Positions 7,450-15,073 of a DNA stretch of 32,419 bases are shown here, one piece after another. Below the pieces are notes generated by a model. That model made no database searches. It was not told the origin of the DNA and was given only the letters and a program-made list of their open reading frames with translations. The DNA comes from Candidatus Moranbacteria bacterium RIFCSPHIGHO2_02_FULL_40_12b (GTDB lineage: Bacteria > Patescibacteriota > Minisyncoccia > Moranbacterales > 2-12-FULL-40-10), in contig MFRX01000001.1 of the NCBI GenBank assembly GCA_001784725.1, forward strand, positions 16,701 to 49,119, read 5' to 3'. Both the position numbers and the translations under genes were made by a program. Position 1 is the first letter of the stretch, and every line of letters starts with the position of its first letter.

Positions 7450-8015
7450 TAGCCAATAAAAACAACATTTTCATCATTTCCGGGCCTTCCGGAGCGGGAG
7501 AGGATTCAATTATTGAAGGGCTGAAAAAATATTTTCCGATAGAGCGGATAGTAACTACTTCAACCAGAGAAATGCGCCCGGGCGAATCGCAAAGCGATCC
7601 TTATTGGTTTATCGCGCGCGAAGAATTTGAAAAACGCCGAAATAACAATGAATTTGTAGAATGGGCGGAGCAGTATAACGGTAATTTATACGGAGTGACC
7701 AAAAAAGAAATTGAAAGAGTGAAAAATTCCGGAAAAATCGGGACGTGGAAAATTGACTGGAAAGGCGTGATAACTGCCAAGAAATTGTATCCGGAAATTC
7801 CGGCGATTTTTGTCACCGTTCCGGATTTGAAAATTATGGAAAACCGCATCCGCCGCCGCGGCGGACTTTCCGAAAAATATATCCGGGAAAGAATGGAATA
7901 TACAAAGGCGTGGATGAAACACGCGGATATTTATGACTACACCGTGGTGAATAAAGAAGGAAAATTGAATGAAGCCATCGCTAAAACCGCGGAAATCATC
8001 AAATCTTATTTGTAA
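7443..8015 (+). CDS. Guanylate kinase homologue with altered P-loop
   Basis: 190 aa, the length of bacterial guanylate kinase (GMP + ATP to GDP + ADP). GMP-site features are present: TTSTREMRPGE (residues 38-48) and a lid/base-binding region with EFVEWAEQYNGNLYG. The ATP P-loop at 14-22 reads GPSGAGEDS instead of GxxGxGK(S/T): the invariant Lys is Glu and the next Ser/Thr is Asp. The lid (RIRRRGGLSEKYIRERM) is kept. It may be a divergent kinase that compensates for the missing Lys, or a GMP-kinase-fold protein with another job; the sequence cannot tell. It starts 59 bp from a divergent small gene. Confidence 0.8.
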   Translation: MSIANKNNIFIISGPSGAGEDSIIEGLKKYFPIERIVTTSTREMRPGESQSDPYWFIAREEFEKRRNNNEFVEWAEQYNGNLYGVTKKEIERVKNSGKIGTWKIDWKGVITAKKLYPEIPAIFVTVPDLKIMENRIRRRGGLSEKYIRERMEYTKAWMKHADIYDYTVVNKEGKLNEAIAKTAEIIKSYL

Positions 8016-8018
8016 GCA

Positions 8019-8029
8019 AGTTGTCAACT
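8019..8029. promoter_or_regulatory. Distal copy of the AGTTGTCAACT operator motif
   Basis: An 11-bp odd palindrome identical to 8108-8118, 89 bp upstream of it. A further half-like AGTTAACAAC lies at 8051-8060. Spaced copies suggest cooperative or looped binding of a regulator. Confidence 0.5.
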
Positions 8030-8107
8030 TTAATTTATTATTTATAAGAAAGTTAACAACATTAATTCGGCTAATTTTGTTTTATACAAAGCATTCTAAA
8101 AGCTTTT

Positions 8108-8149
8108 AGTTGTCAACTATTTGACAACTTTTGTTTATTAGAGTATAGT
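8108..8149 (+). promoter_or_regulatory. Promoter with perfect inverted-repeat operator before the HTH-GHKL regulator
   Basis: Operator: AGTTGTCAA (8108-8116), 4-bp spacer, TTGACAACT (8121-8129). The right arm contains the -35 TTGACA (8121-8126). After 17 bp comes the -10 TATAGT (8144-8149). The start is predicted near 8156, giving a leader of only about 9 nt without an SD. A protein bound to the palindrome would cover the -35, so repression is expected; autoregulation is inferred. Confidence 0.7.
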
Positions 8150-8164
8150 TAAGTTAGCAACAAT

Positions 8165-9214
8165 ATGGAACTCAAAAAGCTTATTTTAGATTTGATTAAT
8201 AAAAAGGACTCGGTGAAATCCGTGGAAATAGTCAAAACTAGCGGTTTTTCGCGCGCCTATGTTAACCGGTTTCTAAAACAACTCCAGGAAGAAGGAGAAA
8301 TCGTTCTCATTGGGAAAGCCAACAAAGCTTCCTATGTCAGGGCTGACAATGAGCAATTAGCTTTGCAAAAGGGAAAGATTTTGTCGGTGCGAAAAAAAAT
8401 CGCCAACAAAGGCGTTTCCGAAGATTTGATTTTAGACGAAATTCAAAAGAATACAGGGATATTTTTAAACTTGCCGGAAAACACAGAACGCATAGTCAGC
8501 TACGCTTTTACGGAAATATTAAATAACGCCATTGAACACTCCCGTTCTGAATTCATCGAAATATTTATGGAAAAGACGGAAGGAAAAATCCGCTTTACCG
8601 TGGTTGATCGCGGAGTTGGAATCTTCCGCAATATTCAAGGCAAAAAAAAGCTTGCCAGCGAATTGGAAGCTATCCAGGATCTTCTGAAGGGTAAACAAAC
8701 CACTCTGCCGGAGCGGCACAGCGGAGAAGGCATATTTTTCACTTCTAAAGTGGCCGATGTTCTGACCATCAAAAGCTTCAGGAAATCATTGGTTTTTAAT
8801 AACATTCTTGGCGATGTTTTTGTCGAGGACTCCAAGGAATTCGCGGGAACAAAAGTGGTATTCGCCGTTTCCGAAAAAAGTGAAAAGGACTTGAAAAAAA
8901 TTTTTGATCAGTATACGAATGAATCCTTTGAATTTTCCAAAACCAAAGTTATTGTCAAACTGCACAAAGCGGGAACGGAATATCTTTCCCGTTCCCAGGC
9001 GCGAAGGATTACGGTCGGATTGGAAAAGTTCAAAACGGTAATTTTGGATTTCAAAGATGTGAAAACCGTCGGACAAGCGTTTGCCGATGAAATTTTCCGC
9101 GTCTGGAAAAATAAAAACCCGGGTATCGAAATTATTCCCGAAAACGCGAATGAGAATGTAATGTTCATGATTTATCGCGCCCAAGGCGGACATTATTCGG
9201 AAACACGAAAATAA
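8165..9214 (+). CDS. One-protein regulator: winged helix + GHKL ATPase + DUF4325 (STAS-like)
   Basis: 349 aa. Residues 1-60 are a winged helix (SVEIVKTSGFSRAYVNRFLKQLQEEGEI). Residues about 95-235 are a GHKL/histidine-kinase-type ATP-binding domain with N-box TEILNNAIEHS (116-126), G1 DRGVG (148-152) and G2 SGEGIFFTSK (186-195). Residues about 255-345 match DUF4325, a STAS-like domain (FKTVILDFKDVKTVGQAFADEIFRVW). No phospho-acceptor His domain or membrane segment is seen, so it is not a normal sensor kinase. The mix recalls anti-sigma kinase plus STAS antagonist logic fused to DNA binding. The gene stands alone behind a palindromic operator and is followed by a terminator. Confidence 0.85.
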   Translation: MELKKLILDLINKKDSVKSVEIVKTSGFSRAYVNRFLKQLQEEGEIVLIGKANKASYVRADNEQLALQKGKILSVRKKIANKGVSEDLILDEIQKNTGIFLNLPENTERIVSYAFTEILNNAIEHSRSEFIEIFMEKTEGKIRFTVVDRGVGIFRNIQGKKKLASELEAIQDLLKGKQTTLPERHSGEGIFFTSKVADVLTIKSFRKSLVFNNILGDVFVEDSKEFAGTKVVFAVSEKSEKDLKKIFDQYTNESFEFSKTKVIVKLHKAGTEYLSRSQARRITVGLEKFKTVILDFKDVKTVGQAFADEIFRVWKNKNPGIEIIPENANENVMFMIYRAQGGHYSETRK

Positions 9215-9230
9215 ATTTATTGAACGCAAA

Positions 9231-9271
9231 AAAGCAGGGTCGCGGTTGCGATTCCTGCCTTTGAGTTTTTT
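9231..9271. terminator. Terminator between convergent genes
   Basis: GCAGG...CCTGC stem with an inner CGC/GCG pair, then a T-run at 9266-9271. It serves the + gene ending at 9214. The minus gene ending at 9301 may also use it. Confidence 0.7.
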
Positions 9272-9300
9272 GTGATAATTTTTACTCCCTCGGATAACGA

Positions 9301-9864
9301 TTATCCTCCTTTTTTATAAGTTTCTAATAACTCCTCAATGCTTTTGATTTGAATTTTTGTTTCTTGAAGATTGCCCAGTATTCCATCAATATTCGAATCT
9401 GGAAGATACTTAGGATATCTTTCTAATATTTTCAGATTATTATCCAGCTCATGATATAATCCCTTACTTCTGGATTTTATTTCTTCCAGTAATTCCTCCA
9501 GCGTTTTTACGGCATCAGTTTTTATTTCCTTTTTATGCTTAAACCCTAAACGTCTTTCAACTTCTCTAATTCGCGCTTTTTGATATGCCTCCAACCGAAA
9601 TTTCATTGATTTGATTACATCAGACGTGTCCTTTAACTCTTCCATTATCCAGTCGTTTCCATTAATAGAAAAATCTTCGCCTTTTGCAGATTTAATTGCC
9701 ACTTCTAAATTATCAACCTTGATTCGAAGCCATGCCGGAAAACTAGCGATTCCTGATTCTATATTTTCAAATCTTTTTATTTCCTCTTCATCCATTTCTC
9801 CTTGCCTTTTTTCCTCCTGTGCCGCCTTATACTTACTGGTCATTCTTTGAATCATTTTTTTCAT
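9301..9864 (-). CDS. Unknown coiled-coil protein divergent from a TrmB-like regulator
   Basis: 187 aa, highly charged and almost entirely helical, with heptad-like stretches (VIKSMKFRLEAYQKARIREVERRL; EELLEEIKSRSKGLYHELDNNLKILERY) and ending ELLETYKKGG. No membrane segment, no enzymatic motif and no recognised family. The start is chosen by the SD AGGAGG 6 nt before ATG (MKKMIQRM) and a near-consensus promoter behind it. It lies head-to-head with the TrmB-like gene at 10057 across 192 bp, repeating the arrangement at 2.4-3.9 kb and 25.1-26.7 kb. Confidence 0.75.
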   Translation of the reverse strand: MKKMIQRMTSKYKAAQEEKRQGEMDEEEIKRFENIESGIASFPAWLRIKVDNLEVAIKSAKGEDFSINGNDWIMEELKDTSDVIKSMKFRLEAYQKARIREVERRLGFKHKKEIKTDAVKTLEELLEEIKSRSKGLYHELDNNLKILERYPKYLPDSNIDGILGNLQETKIQIKSIEELLETYKKGG

Positions 9865-9914
9865 TCTTTCCTCCTATATTTTATTGTTAAGCTGCATTTT
9901 TATTTTGACTCTCT

Positions 9915-9954
9915 ATTATACTCCTCTTTTAAAATTTTGTCAAGTAATTTGACA
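9915..9954 (-). promoter_or_regulatory. Promoter with inverted repeat for the coiled-coil gene
   Basis: Minus strand: -35 TTGACA (9943-9938), 17-bp spacer, -10 TATAAT (9920-9915). The -35 is the left arm of TGTCAA-N5-TTGACA (9938-9954), a candidate operator. Confidence 0.75.
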
Positions 9955-10000
9955 TCGAATTACTTTTTTTGTCAGTATATCGCTGCATTTTTTCTTATTA

Positions 10001-10028
10001 TTGACAAAATAAGCCATTTATATATAAT
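10001..10028 (+). promoter_or_regulatory. Consensus promoter of the TrmB-like gene
   Basis: TTGACA (10001-10006), 16-bp spacer, TATAAT (10023-10028). A further TTGACAAAT sits at 10048-10056, directly before the ATG, and may be an operator half-site. The predicted leader is about 20 nt without an SD. Confidence 0.75.
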
Positions 10029-10056
10029 AAAATTGTTGTTATATTTTTTGACAAAT

Positions 10057-10821
10057 ATGGACAATTCAATTAAAAAAGTTTTGCAGGATATTGGACTGGC
10101 AAAAGAAGAATTGGAAATTTATCTGGCCGGATTGGAGCTGGGGGAGTCCTCGGTGCAGAATTTAGCCAAAAAAGCTTGCGTTAAGCGGCCTACGGCGTAT
10201 AATATTTTGACGGAGTTGGTTAATAAAGGCCTTTTTTATCAGACCTTTAAGGGCAAGAAAAGATTTTTTAACGCCGAAGATCCGGATAAATTAAAAATCT
10301 CCATAAAGCAGAAAGAGGCGGAGCTAGTAAAAATATTGCCGGAACTCAAGTCAATTTATAATTCTCCGGTGGCCAAGCCAAGAATAAAATTTTACGAGGG
10401 GGTCGCGGGAGCAATTGCGGTGTATGAAGATACCTTGAGTTCAATTAAAGAGGGAGATGAGATTTTAACATATACTTCTATTAAAAAATTATTTGATATA
10501 TTTCCCAAAGGTTACGCCGAAGAATATTTTAAAAAAAGAGTCGTTAAAAATATAACCGCCAAAGTTATCGCTATAGACAGCGAGGAAAGCAGGGAGTGGC
10601 AAAGGAACGCGGAAAGAGAAATGCGCAAAATAATTCTAGTTCCTGAAAATCAGCAACTTTTTTCCGGAGATACGGAAATTTACGGAGATAAAGTAGCGTT
10701 AATTTCTTATAAAGAAAATTTTATGGCGGTTGTGATAGAGAGCAAGGAAATCGCCAATATGCAGAGATTTATTTTTAATTTGGCGTGGCAAGGATTGGAA
10801 GGAAAAATAAGGACAGAATAA
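10057..10821 (+). CDS. TrmB-like transcriptional regulator
   Basis: Set to start at ATG 10057 (MDNSIKKVLQDIGLAKEELE), just after a consensus promoter; an in-frame extension to 9802 runs through the promoter and is low-complexity. 254 aa. The winged helix at 1-75 has the recognition segment AKKACVKRPTAYNILTELVN; the wing reads KGKKRFF. The C-terminal PLD-like sensor domain starts with PRIKFYEGVAGAIAVYEDTLSS and ends FIFNLAWQGLEG. It is a clear paralogue of the protein at 25941 (shared KRPTAY, YNSP, YED-L-S, GDEIL-Y, VIES-EIA). The next gene, tilS, follows after 16 bp and may be cotranscribed. Confidence 0.9.
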   Translation: MDNSIKKVLQDIGLAKEELEIYLAGLELGESSVQNLAKKACVKRPTAYNILTELVNKGLFYQTFKGKKRFFNAEDPDKLKISIKQKEAELVKILPELKSIYNSPVAKPRIKFYEGVAGAIAVYEDTLSSIKEGDEILTYTSIKKLFDIFPKGYAEEYFKKRVVKNITAKVIAIDSEESREWQRNAEREMRKIILVPENQQLFSGDTEIYGDKVALISYKENFMAVVIESKEIANMQRFIFNLAWQGLEGKIRTE

Positions 10822-10837
10822 TTTCAGTAAAAATAAC

Positions 10838-11851
10838 ATGAAGAATTTAATTAAAACAATCCAAAACGCGGCGTTTCAACAAGGACTTTGGCAGAGAGGA
10901 TCAAAGATTGTTTTAGGCGTTTCCGGCGGGCCGGATTCGGTGTGCATGTTGGATATTATGGCGAAAATCGCGCCGAAGTATGATTTGCAACTGATTATCG
11001 CGCATATTAATTACGGTTTACGGGGGAAAGATAGCGATAAAGACGAGGAATTCGTGAGAAAATTGGCGGGGAAATATGGGATTCAGATTTTTACTCTTAT
11101 TCTCCCTCATCCGCCCGCCAAACCTCACCCGGCGCTTCGCGCCACCCTCTCCTTAAAAAAGGAGAGGAAGATTAGGAAAATTCATTCAGAGAATGAATTG
11201 CGCAACATTCGTTACGAATTTTTTGAAAAAGTAAGAAAGCAAAATAAATTAGATTTAATCGCGGTGGCGCATAATGCGGACGACCAAGTGGAGACATTTT
11301 TAATGCGCCTTATCCGCGGGGCGGGATTGCAAGGGTTGTCCGGGATGAAATATAAGAATGAAAAAATCATTCGGCCATTGCTGGGAATTTCGAGAAAAGA
11401 AATTCTCGGTTATTTAGATAAGACGAATAGGACTTATAGGGCAGATAGGACGAATGCCGAGAATTTATTTTTGCGGAACAAAATCAGAAATAAATTAATT
11501 CCCTATCTGAAAAAAAATTTCAATCCTGGTATTAAAAAAACTATTCTTGACTCGGCGGTTTCCATCGCGGATGATTATTCTTTATTAAGTGATATCGCGG
11601 AAAAAGAGGCAGAAAAAATGAAGAATTTAAGCGTTAAAAAGTTGCTAAATTTGCACCCTTCTCTGCAAAAAATGGCCTTGTTGAACTTTATTTTTAAAAT
11701 TAAAGGCAATCTGAAAGATATTGAATCAGCGCATGTGGAGGAAATTTTAAAGGCAGTAAAAAGCACTAAAAGCAAAAATCAGATTGTAATATTTAAAGGA
11801 TTGAAATTGACGCGTAAAGGTGATAAAATTATAATATCGCATAATTTATAA
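10838..11851 (+). CDS. tilS: tRNA(Ile)-lysidine synthase with an in-frame repeat insertion
   Basis: Converts the wobble C of tRNA-Ile(CAU) to lysidine using ATP and lysine. PP-loop motif SGGPDS at residues 29-34; conserved AHINYGLRG at 55-63 and the later HNADDQVETFLMRLIRGAGLQGLSGM are present. 337 aa, in the usual range for the shorter form. Between residues about 86 and 112 a proline/basic stretch (LPHPPAKPHPALRATLSLKK) replaces the usual short loop; its DNA is a palindromic repeat. The rest of the frame is intact, so the enzyme is probably functional. No SD before ATG. Confidence 0.92.
   Translation: MKNLIKTIQNAAFQQGLWQRGSKIVLGVSGGPDSVCMLDIMAKIAPKYDLQLIIAHINYGLRGKDSDKDEEFVRKLAGKYGIQIFTLILPHPPAKPHPALRATLSLKKERKIRKIHSENELRNIRYEFFEKVRKQNKLDLIAVAHNADDQVETFLMRLIRGAGLQGLSGMKYKNEKIIRPLLGISRKEILGYLDKTNRTYRADRTNAENLFLRNKIRNKLIPYLKKNFNPGIKKTILDSAVSIADDYSLLSDIAEKEAEKMKNLSVKKLLNLHPSLQKMALLNFIFKIKGNLKDIESAHVEEILKAVKSTKSKNQIVIFKGLKLTRKGDKIIISHNL
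11095..11170 (+). repeat. Palindromic repeat inside tilS
   Basis: Contains GGCGC-TTC-GCGCC (11131-11143) and CCTCTCCTT / AAGGAGAGG (11146-11167). The sequence is of the same style as the repeats before yebC and at 26.8 kb, but is read in frame here. Confidence 0.7.
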
Positions 11852-11879
11852 CTAATGTAATAACTTAATGGAGTTAATA

Positions 11880-11911
11880 ATTCGTATATTCGTACGAATT
11901 CGTAATTCGTA
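11880..11911 (+). repeat. Four ATTCGTA repeats before ftsH
   Basis: ATTCGTA copies begin at 11880, 11888, 11898 and 11905, with one inverted overlap (CGTACGAATTCG). They occupy the place where an ftsH leader would be; no SD is visible. A related but different repeat lies at 30121-30160. Confidence 0.7.
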
Positions 11912-11920
11912 GAGAATTTC

Positions 11921-13735
11921 ATGGAAAAACTGCTAAAAAACATATCTATCGTAATTCTTTTTTTTCTTTTAATATCCGGATTCCTTATTCTTTACAGTTC
12001 TCCTTCACAAACTCCTGCCGATATTTCCTTGAGTGATTTAGTCAAACAGATTAATGAAGGCAAGGTAAAACAGATAGAGGTTTTCAATGACGAGCTTAAA
12101 ATAGAACTGGCGGACGGAAAACAGGAAAAATCCGTAAAAGAAAGAGAGTCAGGGATAACCGAATCGCTTAAAAATTACGGAGTGAATCCGGAAAAACTTA
12201 ATTTAGTTAATATAGTGGTTAAAAAAGAGCCCTCCTGGGCTACCTGGATGGGCGCAATTTTGCCTTTTTTATTGCCGTTTCTTCTGATCGGCGGGTTCAT
12301 TTGGTTTATGATGCGCCAAGCCCAGAGGGGAAATACCCAGGCGCTTTCTTTCGGAATGAGCCGCGCGCGGATGGTTGATCCCAAAGATAAGAAAAAAAGA
12401 GTGACTTTCACTGATGTCGCCGGAGCCAAGGAAGCCAAAGAAGAATTGTATGAAATAGTTGAGTTTCTGAAGCATCCTAAGAAATTTTTAAATATCGGAG
12501 CCAAAATTCCCAAGGGAGTATTGCTTTTAGGTCCTCCTGGAACGGGCAAGACACTAATGGCTAAAGCGGTTGCCGGCGAGGCGGGCGTGCCATTCTTTAA
12601 CATCAGCGGATCGGAGTTTGTTGAGATGTTCGTGGGAGTCGGAGCCTCCCGGGTGAGGGATTTATTCCGCCAGGCAAAGAAGAACGCGCCTTCTATTGTC
12701 TTTATTGACGAAATAGACGCCGTTGGAAGGCACCGGGGCGCGGGACTGGGCGGAGGGCATGATGAAAGAGAACAAACGCTTAATCAGATTTTGGTTGAAA
12801 TGGATGGCTTTGAAACTGAAACTAATGTGATTGTTATTGCTGCGACCAACAGGCCGGATATTTTGGATCCGGCGTTGCTTCGGCCGGGAAGATTTGACCG
12901 GCGAGTTGTTCTAGATCTTCCGGATATCAATGAACGGGAAGAAATATTGAAAATCCATGCGAAAAACAAACCGCTTGGAAGTGACGTTAATTTGCGGATT
13001 TTGGCGGAGCGCACCCCGGGATTTTCGGGAGCGGATTTAGCTAATATGGTAAACGAAGCCGCCATACTTTCCGCCCGGCGCGACAAGAAATCAATAGATA
13101 TGCCGGAACTTGCTGAATCGATTGAAAAAGTGATTCTGGGCCCGGAAAGGAAAAGCAAGGCGATAAACAAAAAGGAGAAAGAGATAATCGCCTATCATGA
13201 AGCCGGGCACGCGCTGGTAGCCGCGAATCTTCCTAACGCCGATCCGGTTCACAAAATCTCCATAATTTCTCGCGGACAGGCCGGCGGCTACACGCTGGCA
13301 GTTCCCACTGAAGATAAACGATTGCATTCCAAGGCCTATTTTCTCGATGAATTGGCCGTCCTGCTTGGGGGCTATGCCAGCGAAAAAATAAAATTTAGCG
13401 ATGTAACGACTGGCGCGGCCAATGATCTTGAACGCGCGACGCGAATAGCCAGAAGTATGGTTACTCGCTACGGAATGAGTAAGTTGGGCTCCCGGACTTT
13501 TGGCAAAAAAGAAGAACTTATTTTTTTAGGGCGTGAAATCAGCGAAGAAAGGGACTATTCGGAAAGCACTGCCAATGAAATTGATCGCGAGGTCTCCCGT
13601 TTCATTGATGACTCTGGGAAAATCGCGGAAAAAATAATTACCGGAAAAAAGGAGATATTGGAAAAAATTGTCATCATTCTTTTGGAAAAAGAAACAATAG
13701 AAAAAGACGAGTTCAATGAGATTATCGGGAAATAA
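11921..13735 (+). CDS. ftsH: ATP-dependent zinc metalloprotease FtsH
   Basis: Membrane-bound hexameric AAA+ protease that degrades damaged membrane and regulatory proteins. 604 aa. Transmembrane helices at about 8-27 and 110-132 flank the small periplasmic domain. Walker A GPPGTGKT at about 203-210, pore motif MFVGVGA, Walker B FIDEIDAVG, SRH with RPGRFDR near 320. The zinc site HEAGH is at about 426-430, with a third ligand in TGAANDLERAT near 500. All catalytic elements are intact. The C-terminal tail is short, typical of this group. Start at ATG 11921 after an ATTCGTA repeat. Confidence 0.97.
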   Translation: MEKLLKNISIVILFFLLISGFLILYSSPSQTPADISLSDLVKQINEGKVKQIEVFNDELKIELADGKQEKSVKERESGITESLKNYGVNPEKLNLVNIVVKKEPSWATWMGAILPFLLPFLLIGGFIWFMMRQAQRGNTQALSFGMSRARMVDPKDKKKRVTFTDVAGAKEAKEELYEIVEFLKHPKKFLNIGAKIPKGVLLLGPPGTGKTLMAKAVAGEAGVPFFNISGSEFVEMFVGVGASRVRDLFRQAKKNAPSIVFIDEIDAVGRHRGAGLGGGHDEREQTLNQILVEMDGFETETNVIVIAATNRPDILDPALLRPGRFDRRVVLDLPDINEREEILKIHAKNKPLGSDVNLRILAERTPGFSGADLANMVNEAAILSARRDKKSIDMPELAESIEKVILGPERKSKAINKKEKEIIAYHEAGHALVAANLPNADPVHKISIISRGQAGGYTLAVPTEDKRLHSKAYFLDELAVLLGGYASEKIKFSDVTTGAANDLERATRIARSMVTRYGMSKLGSRTFGKKEELIFLGREISEERDYSESTANEIDREVSRFIDDSGKIAEKIITGKKEILEKIVIILLEKETIEKDEFNEIIGK

Positions 13736-13771
13736 CCGCAGGATTATAAGGAATTTTTTTATATTCTTACT

Positions 13772-14758
13772 GTGGATAAAATTAATTATCTGGAAATATT
13801 AAAAAGGGCTTGGGCTATCACCTGGGGAAATAAATTCCTTTGGTGGTTTGGCTTGCTGATTTCCTTTGGGTTTCCCAATTTAAGCTATAACTATAATATT
13901 CCGCTGAATAATTACAAGAAAGGAAGCGACATAGATGCCGGAAAAGAAGTCATAGGGAAAGCAATGGGTTTTGCGGTTTCGCACTATAAAATTATAACGG
14001 CAGTTCTTATCGCGCTTATAATCCTGGCTGTGTTTTTTTTAATAATCGGAATACTTGCCAGGGGAGGGTTGATTAAAACGATTCATGATATTGATAATAA
14101 GCGAAAAAAAAGCTTTAGAGAGGGTTTTAAAGAGGGGAAAAGATATTTTTGGCGGTTGCTTTTTTCCGGACTGCTGGTAAATATATTTTTAATAGGAACA
14201 GGGATAATTCTTTTTCTCCCGGTAATTTTTCTTTTTTATATGAAGTCATTTTTGCTTGGTTTCGTTACATTATTTTTGGCGATAATAATATTTCTTCCGC
14301 TTTTAATAATAAGTTCTTTTTTGAAAAATTACAGTTCTATGTATATTGTTTTAGGCGATTTGAAAATATTGTCTTCTTTGGAAAACGCTTATGCTCTCTT
14401 TAGGAAAAATATTTTTTCCAGCATAATTATGGCATTATTATTCATTCCCATAGGGATAGCAATTGGAGTCGCGCTTTTTTTTATTTCACTCTCGTTTCTA
14501 GCCGGATTGCTTCTGGCAGGATTTGTGATGCATTTGTTTCTTAATAAAGCCGGGATATTTATTATCGCGTCATTAGGAATTGCTGTTTTTTTGCTAATGT
14601 TCCTCTTAATTAGCGCTGTTTATAAGGTTTTTTGCCAAAGCGCCTGGATATTATTTTTTAAGGAAATAGCAAAATCGGAAAAAAAAGAAGAAGTGGTTGA
14701 GGAAGCATTATCTGATAAAAAAATCCCCGAACCGGAAGGAATTAAAATGGACGGCTAG
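13772..14758 (+). CDS. Polytopic membrane protein, unknown function
   Basis: 328 aa starting at GTG 13772, 36 nt after ftsH and probably cotranscribed. It begins YLEILKRAWAITWGNKFLWWFGL, followed by about six further hydrophobic segments (roughly 74-98, 131-157, 158-182, 213-240, 241-262, 267-292). The cytoplasmic tail is Lys/Glu-rich. The N-terminal W-A-x-T-W-x-N-K-x-L-W-x-F-G pattern is common in polytopic proteins of this group annotated only as hypothetical or DUF membrane proteins. No transporter motif was seen. A DnaA-box-like sequence coincides with the GTG start but is probably chance. Confidence 0.75.
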   Translation: MDKINYLEILKRAWAITWGNKFLWWFGLLISFGFPNLSYNYNIPLNNYKKGSDIDAGKEVIGKAMGFAVSHYKIITAVLIALIILAVFFLIIGILARGGLIKTIHDIDNKRKKSFREGFKEGKRYFWRLLFSGLLVNIFLIGTGIILFLPVIFLFYMKSFLLGFVTLFLAIIIFLPLLIISSFLKNYSSMYIVLGDLKILSSLENAYALFRKNIFSSIIMALLFIPIGIAIGVALFFISLSFLAGLLLAGFVMHLFLNKAGIFIIASLGIAVFLLMFLLISAVYKVFCQSAWILFFKEIAKSEKKEEVVEEALSDKKIPEPEGIKMDG

Positions 14759-14784
14759 TTCCCCGTAAAATCCCGCCAAAATTT

Positions 14785-14858
14785 GGGCTTGTAGCTCAGT
14801 TGGTCAGAGCGCTTCCTTGACATGGAAGAGGTCTCCAGTTCAAGTCTGGACAAGCCCA
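14785..14858 (+). tRNA. tRNA-Val (GAC)
   Basis: Acceptor GGGCTTG / CAAGCCC, D-arm GCTC..GAGC, anticodon loop TTGACAT (GAC), T-arm TCCAG-TTCAAGT-CTGGA, discriminator A. CCA is not encoded. Confidence 0.95.
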
Positions 14859-14871
14859 CGCCCAAAAATTA

Positions 14872-14957
14872 GGGCGGGTGAAGTTAGAATGTCACATTGA
14901 TCCCACCCTTCGCGAAGGGTGGGATGAATGTCACAAGTTCGAGTCTTGTGCCGTCCA
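14872..14957 (+). pseudogene. tRNA relic interrupted by a palindromic element
   Basis: GGGCGGG at 14872 can pair (6 bp, one G-U) with CCGTCC at 14951-14956, and a perfect T-arm ACAAG-TTCGAGT-CTTGT precedes it. D- and anticodon arms are missing. The middle is occupied by a palindromic insertion. Removing it leaves only acceptor and T-arm. Confidence 0.6.
14887..14935 (+). repeat. REP/MITE-like palindrome with 10-bp direct repeat
   Basis: A 26-bp perfect palindrome (14900-14925, core CCCTTCGCGAAGGG) is flanked by direct repeats GAATGTCACA at 14887-14896 and 14926-14935. This looks like an insertion with target duplication. The same core occurs at 27495-27518. Confidence 0.7.
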
Positions 14958-14975
14958 CAGTCATGGCAGGCGGGT

Positions 14976-15010
14976 TTTAGAGATCAGAGGTTCGAATCCT
15001 CTTGTGTCCA
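14976..15010 (+). pseudogene. tRNA 3' fragment
   Basis: Intact T-arm AGAGG-TTCGAAT-CCTCT and 3' acceptor strand TGTGTCC plus A. No matching 5' acceptor GGACACA, D-arm or anticodon stem lies upstream; that space is taken by the preceding relic. Confidence 0.55.
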
Positions 15011-15026
15011 CTGAGCAAGAATTTAA

Positions 15027-15055
15027 AAAAACCTGGCTGCGCAAGCCAGGTTTTT
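15027..15055. terminator. Strong bidirectional terminator
   Basis: Perfect 12-bp stem AAAAACCTGGCT / AGCCAGGTTTTT with a 5-nt loop. It closes the tRNA region on + and the gene ending at 15074 on -. Confidence 0.9.
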
Positions 15056-15073
15056 AAAATAAAACTGCAATTT

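Noticed and set aside
9802..10056. N-terminal extension of the TrmB-like protein
   Set aside because: It overlaps the divergent gene and both promoters, and the peptide is Phe/Tyr-rich without homology. ATG 10057 starts the winged helix.
11880..11911. Operator array controlling ftsH
   Set aside because: The ATTCGTA units are irregularly spaced and look like the low-complexity intergenic repeats common in this group; a regulatory role is not supported.
14872..15010. A functional selenocysteine or unusual tRNA
   Set aside because: Neither relic has both a paired acceptor and an anticodon arm; the middle is a palindromic insertion with direct repeats.
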